Below are positions 19,157 through 27,592 of a DNA stretch of 64,000 nt, piece after piece. The translations under genes were made by a program, and so were the position numbers. A model generated the notes under the pieces. That model worked only from the letters and a program-made list of their open reading frames with translations. It was not told the DNA's origin and made no database searches. Within the stretch, counting starts at the first letter, position 1. The number at the start of each line of letters is the position of its first letter. The stretch is from NCBI RefSeq assembly GCF_030812415.1, contig NZ_JAUSST010000001.1, forward strand, positions 744,001 through 808,000. The letters are read 5' to 3'. This stretch comes from Paenibacillus harenae (lineage in GTDB: Bacteria; Bacillota; Bacilli; Paenibacillales; Paenibacillaceae).

Positions 19157-19180
19157 TTTATAACGATCGGTCTATATAAT
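19157..19180 (-). promoter_or_regulatory. candidate TetR (LmrA-like) operator
   Basis: On the minus strand the sequence reads TATATAGACCGATCGTTATA, with a CGATCG centre and an AGACC half like the ATAGACC element reported for B. subtilis LmrA/YxaF. It sits 17-40 bases upstream of the GTG of the TetR gene. Confidence 0.5.
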
Positions 19181-19338
19181 AAAACCAGAATACTTGTTCG
19201 CTGTCAACCATTAACTTTCATAAATCATTGGTTTGCAATCATCATTGGATTGCCTAATATCGGCATCAGATGGTATATTACCACAATATACAATCCATTG
19301 AATCAAATAGAAGATTGCGGATAGGAGATTATAACGGC

Positions 19339-20115
19339 ATGAGCTACAAAATCGCTTTTTTTGACATTGACGGTACGTTAGTGAATGAGCGGAAGCAAAT
19401 TCCGCAGGATACGATCGACGCGATTCGCGCGCTTCAGAGCCGCGGCGTGGAAGCGGTCATCGCAACGGGCAGAGCCCCTTATTTCTTCCGGCCAATCGCC
19501 GAGCAGCTCGGCATCGACAGCTTCGTCAGCCTGAACGGGGCTTACGTCGTCTACAAAGGACGGCCGATCTTCGAGAAATCGATCCCGCGCGAGCATCTGG
19601 AAGCGCTGGTCGGACATGCGGCGAAGCATAACCATTCGCTCGTCTTCGAAGGGCACAGCGAGTTCTATTCGAACGAGGAAGGCCATCCGCATATGATTGA
19701 TGCGGTAACTTCGCTTCGCGTCGACTTGCCGGGCTATGACCCCGACTTCTGGAAGAACGAGAGCATCTATCAGGTATTCCTTCATTGCGAGGAGCATGAG
19801 GAGCATCTTTATAATGAAGCCGTGCCGGCGCTGCGCTACATTCGCTGGCATAAAACCGCGCTCGACGTCCTTCCGGCGGAAGGGTCGAAGGCGCAAGGCA
19901 TCGAGGCGCTGCTGAAGCACCTTAATCTGTCCGTTTCGGAAGCGGTCGCCTTCGGCGACGGACTGAACGACGTAGAGATGTTGTCCGTTGTCGGACTCGG
20001 TATCGCGATGGGCAACTCCCATGAGGAAGTGAAGCCCTATGCCGACTACGTGACGGCGCATGTGGACGAGGGCGGCATACGCAAAGGGCTGCAGTATGCG
20101 GGCTTGATCGACTAG
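19339..20115 (+). CDS. Cof-type HAD-IIB family sugar phosphatase
   Basis: 258 residues. HAD motif I DIDGTLVNE at residues 9-17, motif II T in VIATGRAPYFF, a Cof-type C2 cap domain, then motif III Lys and motif IV GDGLNDVEML near residue 212. Cytosolic phosphatases of this group dephosphorylate sugar phosphates, flavin mononucleotide or other small substrates; the exact one cannot be told. The ATG at 19339 has AGGAG 11 bases upstream; the longer upstream frame lacks a ribosome-binding site. Monocistronic, with a strong terminator. Confidence 0.92.
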   Translation: MSYKIAFFDIDGTLVNERKQIPQDTIDAIRALQSRGVEAVIATGRAPYFFRPIAEQLGIDSFVSLNGAYVVYKGRPIFEKSIPREHLEALVGHAAKHNHSLVFEGHSEFYSNEEGHPHMIDAVTSLRVDLPGYDPDFWKNESIYQVFLHCEEHEEHLYNEAVPALRYIRWHKTALDVLPAEGSKAQGIEALLKHLNLSVSEAVAFGDGLNDVEMLSVVGLGIAMGNSHEEVKPYADYVTAHVDEGGIRKGLQYAGLID

Positions 20116-20150
20116 AAACAGCAACAAGATGGTCGATACTTCACAACGAA

Positions 20151-20188
20151 AAAACCGGCTTAGGAGCGCGAGCTCCCTAGCCGGTTTT
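20151..20188. terminator. bidirectional terminator
   Basis: AAAACCGGCT and AGCCGGTTTT flank an inner GGAGC-GCGA-GCTCC stem-loop, with A- and T-rich ends on both sides. It serves the HAD gene (+) and the NAD(P)-binding gene (-). Confidence 0.9.
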
Positions 20189-20205
20189 CTTTCGTTGCGA
20201 TACGC

Positions 20206-20847
20206 TTACTGTCGTTCGGAAACGAGCGTGAAGCGCTTGTTAAGATGTTTCGGATTCTCGATCTCGTCTACAACCGCGATCGCATAATCCGCATAACTGA
20301 CGTAACTGTCGCCTTTCGCATTAACGATCAGGTTGTCCGCGCCCAGCTGATAAGCGCCCGTCCGTTTGCCTTCCGCATCGAAGAAAGCCGCAGGACTAAT
20401 GAATGTCCACTGAACGCCCGTCGATTGCTCCAAATCGTTCAAGTTCTTTCCTTGGTTAAGCGCAGTTGGCTTATACAAGTCGGGGAATTCAGGCGTCTCA
20501 ACGAGTCGGACCGTCTTCGCTTCATCAACGAACAGGCTCCCCGCTCCGCCGACGACGAGCAGACGCGTATTCGGAGCATCCTTCAGCGCGTTAATGAGCA
20601 CTTGTCCGCTCTCCACATGCAAATGCTCCTCGCCATGCGGCGCCGCATAAGCGTTCACAACGGCATCGAATGCATTCAGATCCGCCGACGTCAGGGTGAA
20701 TATATCTTTCTCTATAACGGTTGCCCCCGCTTCGCTAACTTTCGCCGCGGTGCGAACGATGGCCGTTACCTCGTGGCCTCTTGCTGCCGCTTCCTTCAAG
20801 ATTAATCTCCCTGCTTTGCCGCTTGCTCCAATGACTGCTATTTTCAT
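20206..20847 (-). CDS. NAD(P)H-binding oxidoreductase (NmrA / atypical SDR)
   Basis: 213 residues with an N-terminal Rossmann fold (MKIAVIGASGKAGRLILKEA, GxxGxxG-type), a VVGGAGSLF strand and LNQGKNLNDLEQSTGVQW, typical of the NAD(P)H-binding SDR group that includes YwnB-like proteins. The ATG at 20847 follows AGGAGGG by 6 bases; the longer frame upstream is in the promoter. Substrate unknown; relatives often respond to reactive electrophiles or quinones. A perfect palindrome lies 45 bases upstream. Confidence 0.88.
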   Translation of the reverse strand: MKIAVIGASGKAGRLILKEAAARGHEVTAIVRTAAKVSEAGATVIEKDIFTLTSADLNAFDAVVNAYAAPHGEEHLHVESGQVLINALKDAPNTRLLVVGGAGSLFVDEAKTVRLVETPEFPDLYKPTALNQGKNLNDLEQSTGVQWTFISPAAFFDAEGKRTGAYQLGADNLIVNAKGDSYVSYADYAIAVVDEIENPKHLNKRFTLVSERQ

Positions 20848-20891
20848 TTTAGTCCCTCCTGTTATCTTGTAACTATTATCATTACACTTCC

Positions 20892-20910
20892 TGTAACTAC
20901 AATAGTTACA
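20892..20910. promoter_or_regulatory. perfect palindromic operator TGTAACTA-CAA-TAGTTACA
   Basis: Two 8-base arms around CAA, upstream of the NAD(P)H-binding gene. A second partial copy (TTGTAACTAT...ATTACA) overlaps 20868-20886. The symmetry and position suggest a HxlR- or MarR-type repressor site; no such regulator is adjacent. Confidence 0.65.
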
Positions 20911-20965
20911 ATTAAGCGCATTGTCAACTGTTTTGCTTTTCAGGTTATTTGCATTTCGATATATC

Positions 20966-21009
20966 AAAAGCTGCCCATGAAGGGTCAACGACCTTCACAA
21001 GCAGCTTTT
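20966..21009. terminator. terminator after LLM monooxygenase gene
   Basis: AAAAGCTGC...GAAGG pairs with CCTTC...GCAGCTTTT, 28 bases after the minus-strand stop at 21037. Confidence 0.85.
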
Positions 21010-21036
21010 CACTTTGTTTATATCGGCAATAAGACA

Positions 21037-22119
21037 TTAGCCTCTCTTTGTATTCAGCTCTCTGCGCACGACCGGCATGACGTCCGCCGCGAGCAGCTCG
21101 ATCGCTTCGGCGACCTTCGCGTACGGCTGGCCTCCGATATCGAACTGCACCATATACCGGTTATGGCCGAACAGCTCATGCTGCGCTAAGATCTTCTCGA
21201 CGATCTGCTGCGGACTGCCTACGGCAAGTGCCGTCTCCGGGCTCGCCATCAGCTCGAACTGCTGCTTCGTCAGCTTCTCTCCGCGTTCGCGGCCGCCCAT
21301 GAATTCGTACACGTAATTAGCGTAATACGGATAATAGTCGGCTATAGCCCGCTCGGTCGTCTTGGCGATGAAACCATGACTCGTTATGGCTACCTTGGAG
21401 TCGATCGCCGGATGCATCGCAGCCTGCACCGCCTCCCGGTATGCTGTAACGAGATGCTGGAAGCGGTGAGGATCGCCGCCTAAGATTGCAAGTGCCATGC
21501 CTACGCCCAGCTTGCCGGCCATCTGCGCACTGGACGGCGTTCCGCCTACGCCTACCCAGATCGGCATCCTCGTCTGGAACGGCCTAGGAGCAATTTCGGC
21601 ATCCTCCAGCGATGATCGAAGCTCGCCGTTCCACGTAATCCGCTCATGCTCGCCGAGCTCCAGCAGCAGTCCCATTTTCTCCGCGAACAATTCCTTGTAA
21701 TCTTCGAGCTCGTAACCGAACAACGGGAATGATTCCACGTATGCCCCGCGACCCGCAATGATTTCGGCGCGCCCGTCGGACAGCAGATCCAGCGTCGCGA
21801 AGTCCTCGAACACTCTTACGGGATCCGCTGTCCCAAGTACGGTCGTTGCGCTTGTCAGACGAATGCGTTTCGTAGCCTGCGCGATTGCCGCCAGCAATAC
21901 GGGCGGGGAAGTAATCGCGAAGTCCAGACGATGATGCTCGCCAACGCCGAATACGTCAAGCCCCGCGTCATCCGCAAGCTTCGCCGCCGCAATAACCTCC
22001 TTGATGCGCGCTGCTGCGCATAACGCCCTGCCCGTATGCGGATCCGCAGCCAAGTCTCCTAATGTATATATACCAAATTCGAATTCTGCTTCATGGCTTC
22101 CCTTCTCGTGACTGAGCAT
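21037..22119 (-). CDS. LLM-class flavin-dependent oxidoreductase
   Basis: 360 residues with the bacterial luciferase-like TIM barrel: FEFGIYTLGDL at the first strand, FGVGEHHRLDFAITSPPVLL, TKRIRLTSATTVLGTADPVR, GRAEIIAGRGAYVESFPLFG and PIWVGVGGTPSSAQMAGKLG. Such enzymes use reduced flavin and O2, or act as F420/FMN oxidoreductases. The substrate cannot be assigned. ATG at 22119 follows GGGGG. Single gene with its own terminator. Confidence 0.9.
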   Translation of the reverse strand: MLSHEKGSHEAEFEFGIYTLGDLAADPHTGRALCAAARIKEVIAAAKLADDAGLDVFGVGEHHRLDFAITSPPVLLAAIAQATKRIRLTSATTVLGTADPVRVFEDFATLDLLSDGRAEIIAGRGAYVESFPLFGYELEDYKELFAEKMGLLLELGEHERITWNGELRSSLEDAEIAPRPFQTRMPIWVGVGGTPSSAQMAGKLGVGMALAILGGDPHRFQHLVTAYREAVQAAMHPAIDSKVAITSHGFIAKTTERAIADYYPYYANYVYEFMGGRERGEKLTKQQFELMASPETALAVGSPQQIVEKILAQHELFGHNRYMVQFDIGGQPYAKVAEAIELLAADVMPVVRRELNTKRG

Positions 22120-22267
22120 CTGCCGTTCCCCCTATTAAATCGTAAGCATTCTATATTTCCCTATTTATGCAACTTCCATCAAGCCCGTTAATACAGTTAC
22201 TTTATGTAAGTAATTATACATAAGTTATTTAGTAACGTCAAATTCATCATACCCTTACAACAGAAAA

Positions 22268-22307
22268 AACGCTCTATTCGACCTCATCCGAAGTCAAATA
22301 GAACGTT
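22268..22307. terminator. terminator after aldo/keto reductase gene
   Basis: A long stem, AACGCTCTATTCGACCTC against GAAGTCAAATAGAACGTT with a few mismatches, 35 bases after the minus-strand stop at 22342, with AAAAAA on the + strand side (U-run in the transcript). Confidence 0.85.
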
Positions 22308-22341
22308 CCGTGTAATGCGCCGACGAATTGATTTTATACCC

Positions 22342-23280
22342 TTAAACCGTTTGTTTCGTAAGATCCAGCCAGTCCATCTCGTCTTTCGTCAGCTTGATTA
22401 GGGAGCCTTCGTCGCAGGATTGCAGCTCTTCCTTCGATTGCGCGCCGATCAATGCGCAAGTCGGGAACGATTGATTAAGAACGTATGCGAGGGCGATCTG
22501 AATCGCGCTGACGCCTTTGTCCGCCGCAAGCTGCTTCGCGCGCTCAAGACGCTGCCAGTTGTCCTCGCTATAGAATACCCTCACAATATCGGCATTGTCG
22601 CGCACTTCAGGCGAGAATCTGCCCGTGAAGAAACCTCTCGCCTGCGACGACCAGGATAACAGCGGCAATTGGTTGGCCTCGTGCCAAGCGCAAGTTTCCG
22701 CATCGGCCGATACGCAGCCCGCCCAGAACGGCTCGTTCGCTTTCGCAAGGCTTAGATTCGGACTGCTGAACGTGAAGCCGACAAGTCCGCGTTCCGCTGC
22801 GTAACGGTTAGCTTCTTCAATACGCTGCCATGTCCAGTTCGAGACGCCGATTGCTTGTACTTCGCCTGCCGCTACATGCTCGTTCAGCGCTTCGATAATC
22901 TCGCCCGCAGGAACGGACGGGTCATCGCGATGCAAGGCATACAGGTCGATATAATTCGTTTGCAGCCGCTTCAAGCTTTCTTTCAAGTCGGCGCGAATCG
23001 CTTCCCTGTTCACGCGCGGTCCATGCTGGTCATGATGCGCGCCCTTCGTCAGCACAACGATTTGCTCCCGGTTGCCACGCTCGCTCATATAGCGGCCAAT
23101 GACTTCCTCGCTTTGTCCGCCGCAATAAATATGGGCGGTATCGATCGAGTTGCCGCCGATTGCGAGGTAGGCGTCCAAGTTCGCAGCCGCCTTCTCATAA
23201 GAATGGTGAAAGAAATAGTCCGAGCCTTTCATAAGCACTGACACCGGCTTCTTAGCGCCTTGAATCGTAATGTAGTCCAT
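22342..23280 (-). CDS. aldo/keto reductase
   Basis: 312 residues, an NADPH-dependent TIM-barrel reductase. The catalytic tetrad regions can be located: SIDTAHIYCGG (Asp, Tyr), VVLTKGAHHD (Lys) and DLYALHRDDPSVP (His); IGVSNWTWQRIEEA and IALAYVLNQSFPTCALIGAQ are the usual cofactor-side strands. Reduces a sugar or aldehyde. It lies 27 bases downstream of the Gfo/Idh/MocA gene on the same strand, forming a two-gene sugar or inositol-type redox operon, with a divergent AraC gene at 24433. Confidence 0.92.
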   Translation of the reverse strand: MDYITIQGAKKPVSVLMKGSDYFFHHSYEKAAANLDAYLAIGGNSIDTAHIYCGGQSEEVIGRYMSERGNREQIVVLTKGAHHDQHGPRVNREAIRADLKESLKRLQTNYIDLYALHRDDPSVPAGEIIEALNEHVAAGEVQAIGVSNWTWQRIEEANRYAAERGLVGFTFSSPNLSLAKANEPFWAGCVSADAETCAWHEANQLPLLSWSSQARGFFTGRFSPEVRDNADIVRVFYSEDNWQRLERAKQLAADKGVSAIQIALAYVLNQSFPTCALIGAQSKEELQSCDEGSLIKLTKDEMDWLDLTKQTV

Positions 23281-23307
23281 CTTCTTTGTTTCCTCCCTCT
23301 ATCGTCA

Positions 23308-24309
23308 CTAAATTGTAATTCTGGAGCGCGTACGCGCCGATTCCAGACAAGCGTCAATCACTCTCATATTCGCTATGGCATCCGCCGTATCGAAACGCAT
23401 TGCGTCGTTGCCCGCAATTGCGTGTGCCAAGTGGTCGGCTTGTTCCGTGTACGCGTTCACATGCGCGACCTCGATTTCTTTGCGTTCGCCTTTGGCGGTA
23501 ACGAAGAAGTTGCCGCTTCCGGGCGTTGGGGTAACGAATGCGCTTGGCACTTCGATAATGCCATCCGAGCCAAGCACCTCCAGCGGATTGCGGAACGCCG
23601 CCCACATGCCGCAATCGAAGCTGAGGGATACGGAGTCGTCGAATTCGATCAGTCCCGACGCCATCATATCGACATCATCATGCTCCTGCGAGAACAAGGC
23701 TTGTACCGTAACCGCTTTCGGCTCTTGCCCCAGCAGCAGTCTTGCCGCATTGATCGGATAGCAGCCTACGTCATAGATCGAGCCGCCGCCCCAGTCCTTC
23801 CGGTATCTGACGTTCTTCTTGTCGCCGGCATTGTTGAACGTGAAGGCGCTGCGTATCGCTCTTACTTCGCCGATCTGACCGGATGCGATTATGTCCTTGA
23901 TCATCTCATAGCGCGGATGGTAGCGGTACATGAACGCTTCCGACAACAGCACGCCTGCCTTTGCGCAAGCTTCCGCCATCTCGGCCGCTTCCTTCCTGTT
24001 AAGGGCGAGCGGCTTCTCGCACAAGATGTGTTTGCCCGCTTCTGCCGCGCGGATCGTCCATTCGCGGTGCAGATGGTTCGGCAGCGGAATGTAGATCACA
24101 TCGATCGAATCGTCTGCCAGCAGCTCTTCGTAGCTGCCATAAGCCGTAGCAATGTTCAACTCCTCGGCAGTCCGCTTCGCATTGTCCAGATCGCGGCTCG
24201 CGATTGCCGCAGCAATGTTCAGACCGGATAATTGCAATCCTGGAATGACCGCGCGCTTCGCGATTCCCGCACAGCCCATGATGCCCCATTTTAACTTATT
24301 GCTGGTCAT
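23308..24309 (-). CDS. Gfo/Idh/MocA family sugar oxidoreductase
   Basis: 333 residues. N-terminal Rossmann fold (LKWGIMGCAGIAKRAVIPGL), the family motif HILCEKPLALNRKEA (about residues 92-106, Lys contacts the substrate) and the C-terminal alpha/beta domain with YDVGCYPINAARLLLG (Asp/His-type catalytic segment). Oxidises or reduces a sugar or cyclitol with NAD(P). In an operon with the aldo/keto reductase and divergent from the AraC regulator at 24433, which probably controls both. Confidence 0.92.
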   Translation of the reverse strand: MTSNKLKWGIMGCAGIAKRAVIPGLQLSGLNIAAAIASRDLDNAKRTAEELNIATAYGSYEELLADDSIDVIYIPLPNHLHREWTIRAAEAGKHILCEKPLALNRKEAAEMAEACAKAGVLLSEAFMYRYHPRYEMIKDIIASGQIGEVRAIRSAFTFNNAGDKKNVRYRKDWGGGSIYDVGCYPINAARLLLGQEPKAVTVQALFSQEHDDVDMMASGLIEFDDSVSLSFDCGMWAAFRNPLEVLGSDGIIEVPSAFVTPTPGSGNFFVTAKGERKEIEVAHVNAYTEQADHLAHAIAGNDAMRFDTADAIANMRVIDACLESARTRSRITI

Positions 24310-24432
24310 GCTATAATCACCTCATCTATTGTTCTACGACTATATTGTGATTATATGATGATCAAATCAAAATTAAAATGATATTATTTTGTACGTATCT
24401 AAAACAATATTGTCATCATCGAGGTGATAACC

Positions 24433-25272
24433 ATGCAACGCCAGAGCCATCTATTGACGCTTTCGCAAACGCCTTACTTCTGTCTTCCCGAATCGGTCGG
24501 CGCATACAGTGATTTTCCCGAGCATCACACGGTGCGGGCCGCGGATGCGCACAATAACTTCAATATTCATTATGTCGCCTCCGGCAAAGGGTATGTCGAA
24601 TGGGACGGCAAGACACATCCGCTTACGCAAGGGGATGCCGTCCTCTACTTCCCGATGCAATACCAGCATTATTACAGCAGCAAGGACGAGCCTTGGGACG
24701 TGCGCTGGGTCCACTTCTATGGAAGCGGCGTCCGCGATTACTTCCTTGAACGCGGCCTTCACAAAAGCCAGCTATGGACGCTAAGGCAGACGAAAGGCTG
24801 GGAGCAGGCGCATATGGAGCTGCTCGTCGAGGCGGAGACGCATCGGATGCTCCATCCGATCCGGTTGTCGACGCTGACGTATACGCTGCTCGCGCTGTTC
24901 GCCGAGCAAGCCGTGCCGTTGACGGGCAGCAGCAAGGCAAGCACGGCCGGCAACCGCATAATGGAGCTGCTGCCGCTCATGCAGGAGGAAGCGATGCATC
25001 CGTTCATCCTCGAGCAATGGGCCGAACGTGCAGGCGTTACGCCGCATTATTTCTGCAAGCTGTTCAAGAGCACGATGAAGATGACGCCGATGGATTTCAT
25101 TACCCGCTGCCGCCTGCAGATGGCCAAGCAATGGCTGCTCGATCGCAAAGACGCGAACATCGGCCGGATCGCCCAAGATGCCGGCTACCCTAGCGTAAGC
25201 TACTTTAACAAGCGGTTCATCGAGCACGAAGGCATGACGCCGACGGCCTATCGCCAGCTGTTCGGCATGTAG
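24433..25272 (+). CDS. AraC-family transcriptional regulator
   Basis: 279 residues. N-terminal cupin domain (NIHYVASGKGYVEWDGK, then QGDAVLYFPMQYQHYY) and C-terminal AraC helix-turn-helices (LEQWAERAGVTPHYFCKLF; IGRIAQDAGYPSVSYFNKRF). ATG at 24433 lies 6 bases after GAGGTG. Divergent from the Gfo/AKR operon with 123 bases between, so the likely activator of that operon. Confidence 0.92.
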   Translation: MQRQSHLLTLSQTPYFCLPESVGAYSDFPEHHTVRAADAHNNFNIHYVASGKGYVEWDGKTHPLTQGDAVLYFPMQYQHYYSSKDEPWDVRWVHFYGSGVRDYFLERGLHKSQLWTLRQTKGWEQAHMELLVEAETHRMLHPIRLSTLTYTLLALFAEQAVPLTGSSKASTAGNRIMELLPLMQEEAMHPFILEQWAERAGVTPHYFCKLFKSTMKMTPMDFITRCRLQMAKQWLLDRKDANIGRIAQDAGYPSVSYFNKRFIEHEGMTPTAYRQLFGM

Positions 25273-25336
25273 GTGCCGAAGTCTTTGATATAATTATGAT
25301 CGGCAATACGAAATGGAATAAAGGGCGGGGATACCT

Positions 25337-26254
25337 ATGAAATTGGAACGATTGATCTCTATGATCTACAAGCTGTTGAACCATGAAGTTTTATCTGCCT
25401 CCATGCTGGCCGAAGAGTTTCAAGTTTCCCCAAGAACCATCTATAGGGATATCGATGTGATCTGCGCCGCCGGCTTTCCGGTCATATCGTATCAGGGAAA
25501 TAAAGGCGGATTTGGCATAATGGACGGATATAAAATGGATAAAAGCTTGCTCGGTTCGTATGATGTCGCTTCCCTGATCACCGTGCTCGGCAGCCTCTCC
25601 TCCGTGTTTGAAGACGAGCGTGCGCAAGGAACCATCGAACGGCTGCAAACGATTGGAACGGAGCATCAAACTCCGAGTCTAACGGTGGACTTCGAAACCC
25701 GCCGTACGGATCCCGACGCGCTTCCTCATTTGCGCACGGCCATTACGGAGCGAATTATCGTCCGTTTTGATTACATCAATGCACAGAATGAACGCACAAC
25801 CCGCGAAATGGAACCGGTGAGGCTTCATTTTAAATATGGTAATTGGTATATCTATGGTTATTGCCGAACGCGGATGGATTATCGAGAGTTCCGACTATCC
25901 CGGATGATGAATTTGTTCCTGACGCGGGATACCTTTCAGCTGCATGACGAGGTAACGAAAGAGGCTGGTTCTTCAAACACGGCATGGCAAGATCAGGTGG
26001 AGGAAGTCGTAATCCGGGTGGGACCCGAGGCTTTGGCGGAAGCGATGGACCAGTTTCACCAGATGGATAAGCAATTTCATGACGATGGAAGCATGACCAT
26101 GCGAATCCCCGTTTATAGGCCACTGAAAGCCCGTTGGCTTTGGTCGATATTGCTCAGTTTTGGCAGCGGCGCCGAAGTGCTCGAACCTATAGAGCTAAGA
26201 AGCATCTTAAAAGAACAGCTTCAAAATACGCTCAGACTTTATGAAGTAGTATGA
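25337..26254 (+). CDS. YafY-type HTH/WYL-domain transcriptional regulator
   Basis: 305 residues. N-terminal DeoR-like helix-turn-helix (LLNHEVLSASMLAEEFQVSP, then RTIYRDIDVICAAGFPV) and a C-terminal WYL ligand-binding domain (NWYIYGYCRTRMDYREFRLS) with the WCX extension. In Bacillaceae such regulators commonly sit before a DinB-family gene; here the next reading frame (26339-26425) is the truncated start of exactly such a gene. A palindrome overlapping the stop codon is the likely self-operator. Confidence 0.9.
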   Translation: MKLERLISMIYKLLNHEVLSASMLAEEFQVSPRTIYRDIDVICAAGFPVISYQGNKGGFGIMDGYKMDKSLLGSYDVASLITVLGSLSSVFEDERAQGTIERLQTIGTEHQTPSLTVDFETRRTDPDALPHLRTAITERIIVRFDYINAQNERTTREMEPVRLHFKYGNWYIYGYCRTRMDYREFRLSRMMNLFLTRDTFQLHDEVTKEAGSSNTAWQDQVEEVVIRVGPEALAEAMDQFHQMDKQFHDDGSMTMRIPVYRPLKARWLWSILLSFGSGAEVLEPIELRSILKEQLQNTLRLYEVV

Positions 26255-26269
26255 CACACAGTTGTCATA
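26250..26269. promoter_or_regulatory. palindrome TATGACA-N6-TGTCATA, likely WYL-regulator operator
   Basis: Two perfect 7-base arms spaced by CACAGT, overlapping the WYL gene stop and upstream of the dinB remnant. TGACA-N6-TGTCA sites are what I would expect for a YafY/WYL repressor controlling the gene behind it. Confidence 0.6.
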
Positions 26270-26338
26270 TTACTTTTTTTATAATTACGACAGATTCATA
26301 AAACGAATCCATAACAAGTCAAAAGGAGTCGAAACGAA

Positions 26339-26425
26339 ATGACGAATCATTCAGTCGAAATGTTTAATTACCACACCTGGGCGGGCCAAACGATCCTGGG
26401 AAGAATAGGAGAAACCGATGTTTAA
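26339..26425 (+). pseudogene. truncated DinB-family gene (first about 24 codons only)
   Basis: AAAGGAG precedes ATG at 26339, which opens MTNHSVEMFNYHTWAGQTIL and ends after 28 codons. The first 22-24 residues read as the N-terminus of a DinB/YfiT-type protein, whose normal length is about 150-165. The frame then runs into the ribosome-binding site and start of the next gene (GGAG, ATG 26418) and stops 8 bases inside it. The likely history is a deletion of about 400 bases that joined the head of dinB to the leader of the DUF1761 gene. Intactness of the strong ribosome-binding site means the peptide may still be made. Confidence 0.65.
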
Positions 26426-26834
26426 TGTCATACAGGAAATAAATTGGATTGCCGTCTTGCTGGCTGCATTGGCGTCCTCGTTATTGGGAGGCGTTTGGTT
26501 TACTTTGATTTTTGGAAAGGCTTATGCTATTGCGCTAGGAAAAGAAAGTACGCCAAATGAAAAGCCGGCTCCAATTTTTATTGTCGGACCATTTGCTTGC
26601 GGCTTGGTAACTACAGTCGCAATGGCAATTTTGATCTATGCCTTCGGTATCGAATCCATTGTTAACGCTATAATCTTTGGTTGCATTGTCGGTATTGGAT
26701 TGTTGGCCTCAACGACCGTCAATACGGCAATAAACCCAAACATACCTCGTCCGCTTTTATACGGACTTATTAGCGGGAGTTATTTTTTGCTTTCAGGTTT
26801 GATTATTAGCGTCATTCTTGTCGTTATGAAATAA
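26418..26834 (+). CDS. DUF1761-domain membrane protein
   Basis: 138 residues with four predicted helices. INWIAVLLAALASSLLGGVW near the start and FGKAYA just after, then NTAINPNIPRPLLYGLISG, match the DUF1761 family, whose role is unknown. ATG at 26418 has TAGGAG 9 bases upstream and overlaps the end of the dinB remnant. Probably read from the WYL/dinB promoter as a result of the upstream deletion. Confidence 0.85.
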   Translation: MFNVIQEINWIAVLLAALASSLLGGVWFTLIFGKAYAIALGKESTPNEKPAPIFIVGPFACGLVTTVAMAILIYAFGIESIVNAIIFGCIVGIGLLASTTVNTAINPNIPRPLLYGLISGSYFLLSGLIISVILVVMK

Positions 26835-26912
26835 GCGTATGCAAAAGATAAAGCTGCCCAGTCATCTTAAGAATACTCGGCTTGCGTCCTAGAAAGGAGA
26901 ATGTTTTTTTGT

Positions 26913-27482
26913 ATGGAAAATGAAAATTTAATTACAGTAAAAGCGAGAGAAGATTTGAGGGTTTGGCTGCAGGAGAACGGCAAGACTGAAAAATCCTGTT
27001 GGGTCGCAGTTCGCATGACGCCGAACCCGGATACATTGCTATATTTGGACGCGGTCGAAGAATCATTGTGCTTTGGATGGATCGATGGAGTCAAAAAGAA
27101 AATATCCGAAACGGGGTTGGCTCAGAGATTGTCTCCTAGGAGCAAAAGAAGTTCGTGGACCGAATTGAATAAAGAACGTGTCCGCCGTCTCGAAAAGTTG
27201 GGGTTAATGAGCGACGAAGGAAGAAGGGTACTTCCCGATATGGACCACGATTCTTTTAAAATAGATACGGTTATTCAGCAAAGGCTAACGGAGGACAAGA
27301 AAGTATATGAGAATTTTTCGGCATTTCCGGCTCTTTACCAAAGAATTCGGATCGACACGATACAAAGCATTAAAGATCGGCCGGAACTATTTAAAAGCAG
27401 ATTAGACAAATTTATAACAAACACGAAAGAAAATAAAATGTACGGTCAATGGCATGATAATGGCCGCCTTCTGGATTATTAA
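26913..27482 (+). CDS. YdeI/OmpD-associated (bacteriocin-protection type) family protein
   Basis: 189 residues: an N-terminal DUF1801-like part (REDLRVWLQENGKTEKSCW), the conserved LYLDAVEESLCFGWIDGVKK block and RSKRSSWTELNKERVRRLEK, then a helical OmdA/YdeI tail. Family members are cytosolic and of unclear biochemistry. Two ATGs are possible: 26901 is one base from AGGAG, 26913 is 13 bases away; the second is listed with low certainty. AT-richer than its neighbours. Confidence 0.8.
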   Translation: MENENLITVKAREDLRVWLQENGKTEKSCWVAVRMTPNPDTLLYLDAVEESLCFGWIDGVKKKISETGLAQRLSPRSKRSSWTELNKERVRRLEKLGLMSDEGRRVLPDMDHDSFKIDTVIQQRLTEDKKVYENFSAFPALYQRIRIDTIQSIKDRPELFKSRLDKFITNTKENKMYGQWHDNGRLLDY

Positions 27483-27537
27483 GATGCGCTAGGTTCGAAT
27501 CGCCGGACCAACCTGCAGCCTGGATACGACAAAAAAA

Positions 27538-27584
27538 AGGCTTTCCCGCAAATCCATCCTTACTCGGACTTGCAGGAAAGCCTT
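27538..27584. terminator. bidirectional terminator
   Basis: AAGGCTTTCC...GCAA pairs with TTGC...GGAAAGCCTT; A-run upstream on the + side acts as U-run for the minus-strand ilvE gene, whose stop is 9 bases away. Confidence 0.9.
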
Positions 27585-27592
27585 CTATAATC

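Noticed and set aside
23260..24231. 323-codon plus-strand frame opposite the Gfo/Idh/MocA gene
   Set aside because: Shadow frame; the minus-strand gene has all family motifs and this one has none.
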